A stretch of 41,924 bases of DNA, from assembly GCA_027366635.1 (NCBI GenBank), contig DAHXNE010000087.1, positions 1-41,924 on the forward strand, in the 5' to 3' direction. The translations under genes were made by a program, and so were the position numbers. Numbering within the stretch: position 1 is the stretch's first letter; every line of letters begins with the position of its first letter. The DNA comes from Gammaproteobacteria bacterium. GTDB taxonomy: Bacteria > Pseudomonadota > Gammaproteobacteria > Steroidobacterales > Steroidobacteraceae. Shown one piece after another: positions 1 through 7,808 of this stretch. The notes under the pieces are model-generated. The model worked only from the letters and a program-made list of their open reading frames with translations, was not told where the DNA came from and ran no database searches.

Positions 1-2
1 GA

Positions 3-136
3 GACCGCCGTGAGGGGCTCGGACCCGAAAAATATAGTTGTCGCCGCCCCCGCAGCCGGCTCCGCCGACGTCAATTACCCGACGTCAATTACGACAGCCG
101 TCGGAGGCTAGCACCCGAAAGTTCTAATTGTCGCCG
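3..136. repeat. Two diverged direct repeats (44 bp, 90-bp period) around a 14-bp tandem repeat
   Basis: Bases 3-46 and 93-136 align without gaps and match at about 34 of 44 positions; both carry an ACCCGAAA core and end in TTGTCGCCG. Between them the 14-mer CCGACGTCAATTAC occurs twice in exact tandem (65-78 and 79-92). The array may continue left of the window. No coding sequence is evident here. The function is unknown; a tandem intergenic repeat or a piece of a recombination site are possibilities. Confidence 0.6.
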
Positions 137-262
137 GCCACTCTCTCAGCGAATGGCGCTCTAGTGCGCGATAAGACCACGAGTTGAGCGGTAGAAGGCC
201 GGTCATGGCCGCGATCCATCACGGGAACCTGCGACGCAGAAGTCTCAATGACGGCTTGATTA

Positions 263-289
263 TTAAAGGATGATTGTCGTATCCTTAAA
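263..289. promoter_or_regulatory. Inverted repeat upstream of the Fic gene, possible operator
   Basis: AAGGAT (266-271) and ATCCTT (281-286) form inverted arms with a 9-base centre, flanked by TTA/TAA on both sides, in an AT-rich patch about 35-55 bases before the preferred Fic start. The Fic protein carries its own C-terminal winged helix, so an autoregulatory site is a reasonable inference. It also argues against the upstream ATG at 270, which lies inside the palindrome. Confidence 0.4.
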
Positions 290-320
290 TTATCGTACCG
301 CTACTAAAGGCTTCTCCGAG

Positions 321-1550
321 ATGAAGAAGTCTGATTTGCACCCGTCTCTTAGAGCCTCGGCCGTACCTGTCCCGGGGCACTCCGGGTGCCATGCCGTGGT
401 TCCGCCCGACCCGGTGTTCTTTCCTATCGACTCACCGCTCCTGCCGCTGGCACACCGCGAGATTCAGGTGCTCGCCGATGCCATCACTGCGGCCCCGCAT
501 TACGCGGAGCCGCTCATACACATGCTCAACCGGCGGGAGGCCGTGGATAGCAGCCAGATCGAAGGGACACACACCCAGTTCGACGAGCTGCTGTTGCATG
601 AGATAGAGGCCGGAACAGCCGACGCGGTGTCAGATGCAGACGCCGACCAGACCCTGAACTATCTTCATGCGTACATGCTGGGCATCGCTGAGATGAGAAC
701 AAAGGGAATTGATGCGCTGAACACCCGCCTTATGTGCGAGCTGCACAGGCGGCTCATGACCGGAGACTCGCGCGCGCTCCCTGGGAGGCTTCGCGAGGTC
801 CAGAATTACATCGGCGGGCTGAAGATGGAGAATGCCCGCTTCATCCCGGCGCCGCCCTCGGAAGTACCTCGACTGATGGCTGGACTCGATCGACTCATCC
901 GCAATGAATCTGATCCTGAGAGTCATCTCAGTATCGGTGTACTCGCCCGCGCTCCGATCGTTCACGCTCACTTTGAGGCCATCCACCCGTTCGTCGACGG
1001 CAACGGCCGAATGGGCCGGCTCCTGCTTCCCCTGATGTTCCTCGCAGACGGGGACCCGCCCATCCATCTGGCAACCTTCCTCAAGCTCCGACAGCGGGAA
1101 TATTACGACGCCCTGCTCGCGGCGCAGATGAAATTGCGCTGGTCCGACTGGGTACGGCTGTTTCTTGAATGTACGATAGCCTCTTGTCGCCACACGGTGC
1201 ATCTCTTGCGCGAGCTGCGAATCACAGCCGACCAGTGGCGCGAACGCCTCCAGGAACGCCGCATCCGCAAGGATGCCGCGGTGTGGCGCCTTGCCGAGCT
1301 CCTGCTCGGCCAGCCTGTTGTCACTGTCAATGCGCTGGTTGAACGGCTGAATGTTTCGTTCCCGGCCGCCAATGCCGCCGTCGCCGTGCTGGTGGACATG
1401 GACATACTCAGAGCACAGGGAACGAAGCGACGGCGTCGGGCCTTTCATGCACATGAAGTGATGAACATCTTGCATACTGGAATCGATGCGGTATTGGAGG
1501 ATGTATCAACGCTCCATAACTATGGCGCCGGAGCTGCTCATAGAGCATGA
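321..1550 (+). CDS. Fic-family protein adenylyltransferase with C-terminal winged helix
   Basis: Predicted Fic (filamentation induced by cAMP) enzyme of about 409 residues. Fic enzymes transfer AMP or other phosphate-containing groups from a nucleotide to hydroxyls of target proteins. The catalytic motif HPFVDGNGRMGR (about 222-233) is complete, including the catalytic His, the Asp and the anion-binding GNGR loop. An N-terminal SSQIEG (about 77-82) matches the (S/T)xxxE(G/N) inhibitory helix motif, which makes it a self-inhibited, class II-like Fic. The last 90 or so residues look like a winged-helix DNA-binding domain, as in stand-alone Fic/HTH proteins that may regulate their own gene. The ATG at 321 is preferred because the ATG at 270 lies inside an inverted repeat and has no spaced ribosome site. 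No antitoxin partner is adjacent. The target is unknown. Confidence 0.9.
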   Translation: MKKSDLHPSLRASAVPVPGHSGCHAVVPPDPVFFPIDSPLLPLAHREIQVLADAITAAPHYAEPLIHMLNRREAVDSSQIEGTHTQFDELLLHEIEAGTADAVSDADADQTLNYLHAYMLGIAEMRTKGIDALNTRLMCELHRRLMTGDSRALPGRLREVQNYIGGLKMENARFIPAPPSEVPRLMAGLDRLIRNESDPESHLSIGVLARAPIVHAHFEAIHPFVDGNGRMGRLLLPLMFLADGDPPIHLATFLKLRQREYYDALLAAQMKLRWSDWVRLFLECTIASCRHTVHLLRELRITADQWRERLQERRIRKDAAVWRLAELLLGQPVVTVNALVERLNVSFPAANAAVAVLVDMDILRAQGTKRRRRAFHAHEVMNILHTGIDAVLEDVSTLHNYGAGAAHRA

Positions 1551-1652
1551 CTGGCGTCTGCAGCCGCAATTCCACAGTTCCTGAACTGAGGACTTTCTTT
1601 CCGCAAATCGCTGGGACGAATTCCGGGTGATTTCCGCCCCGGCTGGCGAGGG

Positions 1653-2267
1653 CTATTCGCGTGTGGCTGAGCTCGATGGGCCGCTCTTCCTTCGTGCCTT
1701 TGCGATTCCGCCGCTATTGGCCGCGCTCTTCCCTCCATACCTGCGCAAAAAATGGATTGTCGTTCGCGACAATGGGGTCAGGTACTTGACAGGTCGTTTC
1801 ATATCAGCAGGGTGGAGCTGACGAACACGATTTTCCGACTCCACTCTGCGCTCATCAGGCGTGAGTTCTTCGGAGGAGATCTGCGGCGGCGTATCCGTTG
1901 CGCTTTCTTCCGGGCTGGCACTATGGCTGCGGGCGCGAAAGTCCTGGAAGGTGGGAAACTGCTCGAGCCACTGGATGTTGATCTGCTCGTGCAATGGGTT
2001 GTTCACCTGGTGGCCAAGCGGGCTCATGCGATACATCCCGCGCCGGGGGGATTCCAATAGCCCCGCCTGCTTGAGATAGGAGTGTGCCCAGTACATGCGG
2101 TTCAGGAACCGTGGCTCACCGCTCGGGATCGTCTCCTCGAGATCGCACGCCGAGAGCTGCAGGCGCGCGGCCACCACGTCACTGAGATCCCGAGCACGCC
2201 CTTCGGCGCCATCGGCGTACTGATCCAGGACGGGCCGTAGAAAGGACTGAAATCCGGGTACCGCCAT
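1653..2267 (-). pseudogene. Truncated Mrr-type restriction protein (N-terminal domain only)
   Basis: The first ~110 residues match the Mrr N-terminal winged-helix domain: a start like MAVPGFQSFLRPVL, then LPSGEPRFLNRMYWAHSYLKQ-type residues and LLESPRRGMYRMSPLG. Family members continue into the PD-(D/E)XK Mrr catalytic domain; here that domain is absent. From about residue 155 the frame runs through a REP-like hairpin and ends in low-complexity sequence at 1653. The start is good: AGGAG/AAGGAG lies directly upstream of the ATG at 2267. The protein could at most bind DNA, so the methylation-dependent nuclease function is probably lost. It is probably a remnant of a defence gene in an accessory region beside tRNA-Val. 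Confidence 0.7.
1756..1773. repeat. REP-like hairpin with TTCG loop
   Basis: ATTGTCG (1756-1762), loop TTCG (1763-1766), CGACAAT (1767-1773): a perfect 7-bp stem closed by a UUCG-type tetraloop, followed by GGGGTCAGGTACTTGACA. On the minus strand it is followed by CC and six T-rich bases, so it could terminate transcripts of the Mrr remnant. The layout resembles REP/BIME-type elements, and it sits exactly where Mrr homology ends. Confidence 0.5.
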
Positions 2268-2491
2268 TGCTCCTTCTCCTCACGGAGGGTTCGCCCTCGC
2301 CTCTTGCGGCTCGAGCGACATCTTTGTTCTTCGCCGCCCTGCCGCCATCCCCAGTTTTACCCCATCGGGATTGTTACAGCGCTCGTCGACTCGCGCCGCA
2401 CCGCCGGCCTGCAGCGCTCCCGGGTCGCCACATCCAGGCCCTGAGGCCCAGGCTTGCTGGTGCGATCGGCGGTCGAGGTAGATTCTGCGAC

Positions 2492-2704
2492 ATGCGTGAT
2501 CCACGCCTCGAGCTCACCGCCCAGGAGTTGATCTATGCCGCGACGGCGCTGCGCGCAGAGGCTCGACGGTCATCAGAGCGGGGCATTGACCCGCAGTACG
2601 GGTCAACGCAGGAGATCTTCCGCGAGGCGGCCCGCGGTACGGAGGCGTTGGCCGACAAGATCCAGCGCATCGGGGAACAGGTCGCACGCCATTCCGCTTC
2701 ATGA
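2492..2704 (+). CDS. Small unknown protein (70 aa)
   Basis: Predicted protein of 70 residues, MRDPRLELTAQELIYAATAL onward, rich in Ala, Arg and Glu and probably all helical, with no membrane segment. I do not recognise a family. A longer frame opens at 2267, but its first 75 residues look non-coding (Pro/Arg/Leu-rich) and overlap the divergent Mrr start, so the ATG at 2492 is chosen; GAGG lies about 13 bases upstream. It lies between the Mrr remnant and tRNA-Val. It may be a real accessory-region protein or a chance frame. Confidence 0.4.
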   Translation: MRDPRLELTAQELIYAATALRAEARRSSERGIDPQYGSTQEIFREAARGTEALADKIQRIGEQVARHSAS

Positions 2705-3362
2705 ATTGTTAGCGGCGGCGTACTTTTCGTTGGAAACGGCCGGTTTGAAAACCGTTGGCCGTTGGCGAAAAATTTGCCTGGCGGCTCGGCCGGACAGACG
2801 GCGCCGCTTCCAGTCGTGGCAGGCTGGTTGTACCGGGATAGCCTACGGGCGTTCAGATTCAATCGGTTAGTACCCGCGAGCGGGTCGGGGGAAGAAGACG
2901 ATAGACTGAATTTGCCGGAACAAGACGGATGAGTCATCACGGTTTCTCAACCGGCCGATTTGCACGGAAACTGACTCGGCGATCACATGAATACCCGTAC
3001 CCCCACCCTGGGCCAAGGCGGCCACGGTGCCGGGCACGACGGTGAGCCGCAGCTCGCCAGCTGAGTGCACTGTGGAAGCTCATCAACGTTTCGGAACGGC
3101 GACCGCGAGAATTTGGAAATTCTGGGTTTCTTTTGACGCCCAAGGGGACTCGGAGCCCTGCTGCCGGGCGTCCCCCCTATCGGCATTACCCCCGGATAGA
3201 AATCAAGGCGAATCCTTTGGCGCTTAGCCGCGCGCTCGAGGTCGGGTCATCCGGCCCCGTCGATCCGCATCCACCCCTGGGAAACCGAAAGCATCTGCCA
3301 TACCCGCTGCCATACGGCGCCTTGGCGTGTTGGACTTAAGCTCGTAACGTATTGATTTTTAA
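2705..3362. other. Intergenic region left of tRNA-Val
   Basis: No frame here has a convincing start, composition or motif. This is the side where elements that integrate into a tRNA 3' end would lie, so I looked for a duplicated tRNA 3' fragment and an integrase. Neither is present between 1 and 3362. Confidence 0.5.
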
Positions 3363-3437
3363 TGGTGGGCGGTACTGGGATCGAACCAGTGGCCCCTGCC
3401 GTGTGAAAGCAGTGCTCTACCGCTGAGCTAACCGCCC
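3363..3437 (-). tRNA. tRNA-Val (anticodon CAC)
   Basis: Read on the minus strand: acceptor stem GGGCGGT/ACCGCCC, D-stem GCTC/GAGC, anticodon stem CTGCT/GGCAG with loop TTCACAC giving anticodon CAC (decodes GUG), T-stem ACTGG/CCAGT with TTCGATC loop, discriminator A and an encoded CCA 3' end (3363-3365). All arms pair, with one G-T in the anticodon stem. It is divergent from the REC-EAL gene. It is also the likely boundary of the accessory stretch to its left. Confidence 0.95.
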
Positions 3438-3652
3438 ATCCTTTTGGGGACGGCAAGTCTATCCGCGCAGGGTACCGGACGCAATCATGGGCACGGGCGC
3501 CGCCCACGCGCGCTCCTCGACCACCGTGTGTGACGCCGGTCACGCTTGGACGGCATGGCGCGACTCAAGTCTCACTGTGCCCAGGTCGATACAGCCTGAA
3601 GAGTCGAACGTCGCCCCCTGTCGGCTGGGCGGCTCAGGGGTTGATCGCGACC

Positions 3653-4876
3653 ATGACTACAAGCGCTGCGCTGCAAGCAATCGATTCAGTGCTGATCGTG
3701 GATGACAGCGGCATCCAGCGCGGCATCGGCGCGGCGCTGTGCCGGGCCCTGCGGATCAACCAGGTCCACGAGGCCGAGGACGGGGCCGCCGCCCTGGCGC
3801 TGCTCGATTCTCTTCCTGCCCCGCCCGACCTGCTGATCGTGGATCTCGAGATGCCGAAGATGGACGGGTCGGAACTACTCTCCGCGCTCTCGACCCGCCA
3901 CCTGCGCTCGCCGGTCATCGTCGCCACCTCGCGGGAAAGCTCGCTGCGTCATTCCGTCGAGGACATGGGCACGGCACTCGGGCTGCGCGTTCTCGGCAGC
4001 CTGCAGAAGCCGTTGACCGAAGCCGGTCTCGGCGCGCTGCTACAACGCCAGCCGGGCAGTGCCGCCGCCAAAGAGCCCCTCAAGGCCGCGCCGGTCGACC
4101 CGCTCGCGCTGCGCGAGGCCATCGAGCGCGATGAGATCCAGGTCTTTTATCATCCGCAGGTGGAGCTCGGCTCCTGCCGGGTGCGCGGTCTCGAGGCGTT
4201 GGCCCGTTGGCACCATCCCGTGCACGGGTGGATCCCGCCGGATGCCTTCATTCCCGTTGCCGAGCACCATGACCTGATTCATGCGCTGACACTGCGGGTC
4301 ATGGAACAGGCCATGGCGCAGGCCGCGCAGTGGTCGCGTCGGGGACTCGCTCTGTCCATCGCCATCAACGTCTCGCCCCTGCTGCTCGATCGCCCCGAGC
4401 TGGTTCAGGAGATCACCGGGCTGCAGAACAAGTATCAGCTGCGCGCCGAGCAGATCGTCCTCGAAGTCACCGAAAGCTCGCTGCTGCGCGAGCTCGCCGT
4501 CGCGCTCAGCGTGCTCACGCGCCTTCGCCTGCGCGGCTTCCGGCTCTCGCTCGATGATTACGGCACCGGCTTCTCTTCCATGCAGCAATTGGCCCACATT
4601 CCGTTCACCGAGCTGAAGGTGGACCGCAGCTTCGTGCATGGCGCCTCCGAGCGACAGAGCCTGCAGGTGATCCTGCGCTCGGCACTCGAAATGGCGAACG
4701 AACTCGGCCTGGAAACCGTCGCTGAAGGCGTCGAATCGCTCCGGGACTGGCAGCTCGTACGCACGTACGGCTGCACTCTGGCGCAGGGATGGCTGTTGGC
4801 CAAAGCCATGCCAGCGGCCAGCTTCGAGCCCTGGCTGCAGCAGTTGCGGACCGGCCGCGCCGAACTGCTCGGCTGA
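3653..4876 (+). CDS. REC-EAL response regulator, cyclic-di-GMP phosphodiesterase
   Basis: Response regulator of about 407 residues that should hydrolyse cyclic di-GMP to pGpG in the cytoplasm under phosphorelay control. The N-terminal receiver has the acidic pair (17-18), phospho-acceptor Asp64 in IVDLEMPKMDG, Thr92 and Lys119. The EAL domain (about 145-395) keeps the residues expected for activity: EAL at 181-183, Asn239 (INVSP), Glu271 (EVTES), the DD pair 301-302 (LDDYGTGFSS), Lys322 (KVDRSFV) and Glu358 (AEGVE). There is no GGDEF or DNA-binding domain, so the layout is like RocR. No sensor kinase is adjacent. The start at 3653 is chosen because the receiver domain begins immediately after it; the frame is open upstream to 3530, but that extension lacks domain-like sequence. 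Confidence 0.92.
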   Translation: MTTSAALQAIDSVLIVDDSGIQRGIGAALCRALRINQVHEAEDGAAALALLDSLPAPPDLLIVDLEMPKMDGSELLSALSTRHLRSPVIVATSRESSLRHSVEDMGTALGLRVLGSLQKPLTEAGLGALLQRQPGSAAAKEPLKAAPVDPLALREAIERDEIQVFYHPQVELGSCRVRGLEALARWHHPVHGWIPPDAFIPVAEHHDLIHALTLRVMEQAMAQAAQWSRRGLALSIAINVSPLLLDRPELVQEITGLQNKYQLRAEQIVLEVTESSLLRELAVALSVLTRLRLRGFRLSLDDYGTGFSSMQQLAHIPFTELKVDRSFVHGASERQSLQVILRSALEMANELGLETVAEGVESLRDWQLVRTYGCTLAQGWLLAKAMPAASFEPWLQQLRTGRAELLG

Positions 4877-4959
4877 TCGGCGCGCGGCGCGGGTTGCGCC
4901 AGCGGTGGTGCTGCCCCGATACTGCCGGATCCGTCTCCTCTCCCCTCCGGTGATCTCTC

Positions 4960-6195
4960 GTGGCATTACGCCTGCCGCATAACGTCCGCTGCCTGCTTGC
5001 AGCCCGCGCATCCCGCAGCGTCGGTCAGGGTGCCACCGTAGCGACGTTCAGCCTCTATCTGCATGCACTGGGCTTCGGGGGACCCGCCATCGGCGTCGTA
5101 CTGATGGCCGGCCTGGCTTTCGGATCCTTGCTGACCCTGATCATCGGACCCATGAGCGATCGGGTCAGCCGGCGCCGCCTGCTCATCGTCTATGAGGTGT
5201 CGGCGATGGCTGCGGCCCTCGCAGCCATCCTGTCGCCCAACGAGGCGGTGCTCATCGCTGCAGCGACGCTCGCGGGTTTCGGCCGCGGCGCCAACGGCGC
5301 GGCGGGGCCGTTCGCGCCCGTCGAGCAGGCCTGGATCGCGCGGGAAGTCGATGGCGAGGATCGCCGCCGCGCGCTGGCGCATAACGCGACACTGGGCTTT
5401 CTGGGCATGGGCGCCGGAGCGATCCTCGTCGTCCTACCTCCCCTTTTCGGCCACGGATACGCCGAGGTCTCGACCTTCCGCATGCTATTCACGCTGCCGC
5501 TGGCCGGCTCGCTCGCCAGTCTCGCGCTCCTGGCCTGGACGCGCGAAGCGGCGCCGGTGGGAATCACGCCGGCTCGCGACGCCCGCGTCGAGGCGAACAT
5601 CAAGCGCGAAGAGAACCGCAGGATCTCCAAGCTCGCGTTGACCAACGCCATCAACGGACTGGCGATCGGCATCGTCGGGCCGCTGATCGCGTATTGGTTC
5701 CTGCGCCGCTACGCGGCGGGTCCGGCCGGCATCGGGCCGGCCCTGGCGGTGAGCTTCATACTCGGGGCCGTGGGGGCAATGCTCGCCAACGGGCTCAGTC
5801 GGCGTTTCGGCAGCGTCCGGTCGGTGATCGCGATGCGCCTCGTGGGTCTCGCGCTGTTGATCGCCGTTCCTTTCTCACCTGATTTCGATCTGGCGGCCGG
5901 CCTGTACGCGGTCCGCGGCGCCTTCAACCGCGGCACGGCCGGGGTGCGCCAGGCCGTCGCCGCCGGATTGACCCGGGCCGAGCGGCGCGGTGTCGCGGCC
6001 AGCGTGCAGAACCTGTCGGTACAGATCCCGCGCGCGGTCGGACCGATCGTCGGCGGCTGGCTGATTCAGCGCGGTGATTTCATCATGCCGTTCATGATCA
6101 CCGCCGCACTGCAGGCGCTGTATTTGGTTCTCTATCAGCGCTTCTTCGGTGGGGTCACTCCCGGCCGCGAGCATCCCGCCGAAGCGGCGCTTTGA
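4960..6195 (+). CDS. MFS transporter
   Basis: Integral membrane protein of 411 residues with about 12 hydrophobic segments in two halves, separated by a charged loop near residues 205-225 (VEANIKREENRR). A major-facilitator loop motif follows helix 2 (GPMSDRVSRRRLL, about 65-77). Family members are proton-coupled or facilitative exporters/importers of small molecules; the substrate cannot be read from sequence. The start is GTG at 4960. It follows the REC-EAL gene by 83 bases and is convergent with the M56/BlaI pair, so it is probably transcribed alone or with the regulator. Confidence 0.85.
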   Translation: MALRLPHNVRCLLAARASRSVGQGATVATFSLYLHALGFGGPAIGVVLMAGLAFGSLLTLIIGPMSDRVSRRRLLIVYEVSAMAAALAAILSPNEAVLIAAATLAGFGRGANGAAGPFAPVEQAWIAREVDGEDRRRALAHNATLGFLGMGAGAILVVLPPLFGHGYAEVSTFRMLFTLPLAGSLASLALLAWTREAAPVGITPARDARVEANIKREENRRISKLALTNAINGLAIGIVGPLIAYWFLRRYAAGPAGIGPALAVSFILGAVGAMLANGLSRRFGSVRSVIAMRLVGLALLIAVPFSPDFDLAAGLYAVRGAFNRGTAGVRQAVAAGLTRAERRGVAASVQNLSVQIPRAVGPIVGGWLIQRGDFIMPFMITAALQALYLVLYQRFFGGVTPGREHPAEAAL

Positions 6196-6269
6196 GCGCA
6201 TCGTCGCCGCAACCCACCCGGGCGAGACTCGGGGCGCGCCCATTCGCCGCCGGGGTGAGGGGCGATAGG

Positions 6270-7160
6270 TCAGGTCGTCAGCGCAAGCAACGGCCGGATG
6301 ATCAGCTGGCCAAACACCGCCCCCAAGGCCACCACGACCAGCAGCACCACCAGAGTCAGCACGAGCGGCCGGCGCAGGACCGCCGCCGGCGCGGCTTCGG
6401 GCCCTCGCGCCAGCGGCGCGAGCAGTTGCGACACGCGGCTGCGCAGGCTTTCCGGGTCACCGACCAATCTGGCGTGCGCGAACTGCGTTCCGCCGAGACT
6501 CGTGCGCTGGCGCGGGGTAAAATCACTGACGTAACGGACAGAGGCCAGCATTGCGGCCGCGAGGTCCGTTCCATCGACGCCTTCGCGGCGCGCCTCCTCG
6601 TCACGCGCCAGCTCCAGCGCCTCGAGCCACGTGCTCAGGCGCCGCTGCGCCTGCGGCCAGGGCCATTGCAGATCCGTGATCAACTGTGCCAGCCAGATAC
6701 GCAGCGGATCGCGATGGCGCGCATGCGCGCGCTCATGCGCCAGCGCGGCGTGAATCACCGGCTCATCGAGCTGCCGGGCGAGAAACGGGGAGAATGCCAC
6801 CTGCGGCTGCAGGAGCCCGAAGGTCGACACGCCGCACTCGGGCGGCTCGCGCATCAGCGACCACAGCGCCCGCACGGCGGCCCGTCCGAACAACACTCCG
6901 AACGGCAACCACAGTGCGACGATGACGTACGGATCGAGAGGGTCGCGCACTGGATCGGGCTCAAGCAGCGCCCAGCCGATAAACCAAGCCGCACACACCA
7001 GGATCGGCGCGACCGGCCGGCACAATGACCGCCACGCCTGCCGCTCACGCGCCGCGGGATCGGCGCCGGAGGGCTGGCGCCACGGCCAGCCCGCCAGCAA
7101 CTGCAGGATCAGCCCGCCGGAGGTCATGATCAGCAGCGTAACCAGGGTCTCACGTTCCAT
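6270..7160 (-). CDS. M56 (BlaR1-like) membrane metallopeptidase
   Basis: Protein of 296 residues with hydrophobic segments near 8-25, 50-66, 77-95 and at the C terminus (about 272-294), and a zinc-peptidase motif HERAH (142-146) followed by ARHRD. This is the M56 family, whose members (BlaR1, MecR1) cut a partner BlaI-type repressor inside the cell after sensing a signal. Unlike BlaR1 it has no C-terminal penicillin-binding sensor domain; only about 130 residues follow the active site, ending in a membrane helix. The gene overlaps the 3' end of the BlaI-like repressor gene by 11 bases, supporting a functional pair. The trigger is unknown and no beta-lactamase gene is nearby. Confidence 0.85.
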   Translation of the reverse strand: MERETLVTLLIMTSGGLILQLLAGWPWRQPSGADPAARERQAWRSLCRPVAPILVCAAWFIGWALLEPDPVRDPLDPYVIVALWLPFGVLFGRAAVRALWSLMREPPECGVSTFGLLQPQVAFSPFLARQLDEPVIHAALAHERAHARHRDPLRIWLAQLITDLQWPWPQAQRRLSTWLEALELARDEEARREGVDGTDLAAAMLASVRYVSDFTPRQRTSLGGTQFAHARLVGDPESLRSRVSQLLAPLARGPEAAPAAVLRRPLVLTLVVLLVVVALGAVFGQLIIRPLLALTT

Positions 7161-7545
7161 CTTTTGTCCTCTTGCGCGCGGCCACCGCCTGCTCCAGCTC
7201 GGTCAGCAGCGCCGGATCGAGGTCGTTGACGGCCTCCACCAGCGCCGCCACCGCCGAGCGCGGCGCGGGACCGAGAAGACGGGTGAGCGCGTTGCGCGCT
7301 CTGGCGCGCTCGACCTCCGCACGCGCCACCCGCGGCCGATACAGAAACGCGGCACCCTTGCGCTGACGTTGAATCAGACCCTTCACACGCAGGCGGTCGA
7401 TCACCTTGGCGGTGGTCGTGTACACCAGATCCTGCGGCGCGCCGATCCGCTCGTGCAACTCACGAACCGAAGCGGTCCCGAGCCGCCACAACTCGGCGAG
7501 CACCGCATATTCGAGATCATCGGCCGGCAGGCGGTAGCGTGTCAC
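7150..7545 (-). CDS. BlaI/MecI/CopY-family repressor
   Basis: Protein of 131 residues with an N-terminal winged helix (about 8-75: LEYAVLAELWRLGTASVREL, then TTTAKVIDRLRVKGLI) typical of Penicillinase_R repressors, and a C-terminal helical dimerisation region where the partner peptidase normally cuts. It is the first gene of the pair and overlaps the peptidase start by 11 bases, which suggests translational coupling. It probably represses its own operon, and perhaps the divergent PAP2 gene, through the 263-base divergent region. No clear dyad operator stood out there. Confidence 0.87.
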   Translation of the reverse strand: MTRYRLPADDLEYAVLAELWRLGTASVRELHERIGAPQDLVYTTTAKVIDRLRVKGLIQRQRKGAAFLYRPRVARAEVERARARNALTRLLGPAPRSAVAALVEAVNDLDPALLTELEQAVAARKRTKDGT

Positions 7546-7808
7546 GGACCGAGTCTAGGTCCGCCGTTCCCGTCACGCAAGGCGCCACGGCGACGCCCGC
7601 ACCGTCGGGATCACTGGCGCGCGCCGACGCTGCACGATGGCTGAATGCCGACGAAGTCGCGCGCGTCCGTGCTGGCGCCAACCTGTCCATGGACTCGCTC
7701 GCGTTCCTGAAAACAGGTGCGCCGGCAATGCCGCCGGCGCTGCTCGCGGCGCTCTCGGCCGCCGCATTTGCCCATCCCACGTGATGCGCATTCATCTACA
7801 ATCTCGCG

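Noticed and set aside
1..136. CRISPR array
   Set aside because: Two diverged 44-bp units with a 14-bp tandem inside are not a repeat-spacer pattern, and no cas gene is in the window.
1627..1821. Short plus frame over the end of the Mrr remnant
   Set aside because: It crosses the REP-like hairpin and has no start context or homology I can see.
7539..7784. 81-codon plus frame between the BlaI-like and PAP2 genes
   Set aside because: It overlaps the BlaI start and has no domain or ribosome site; the interval is better read as a divergent promoter region.
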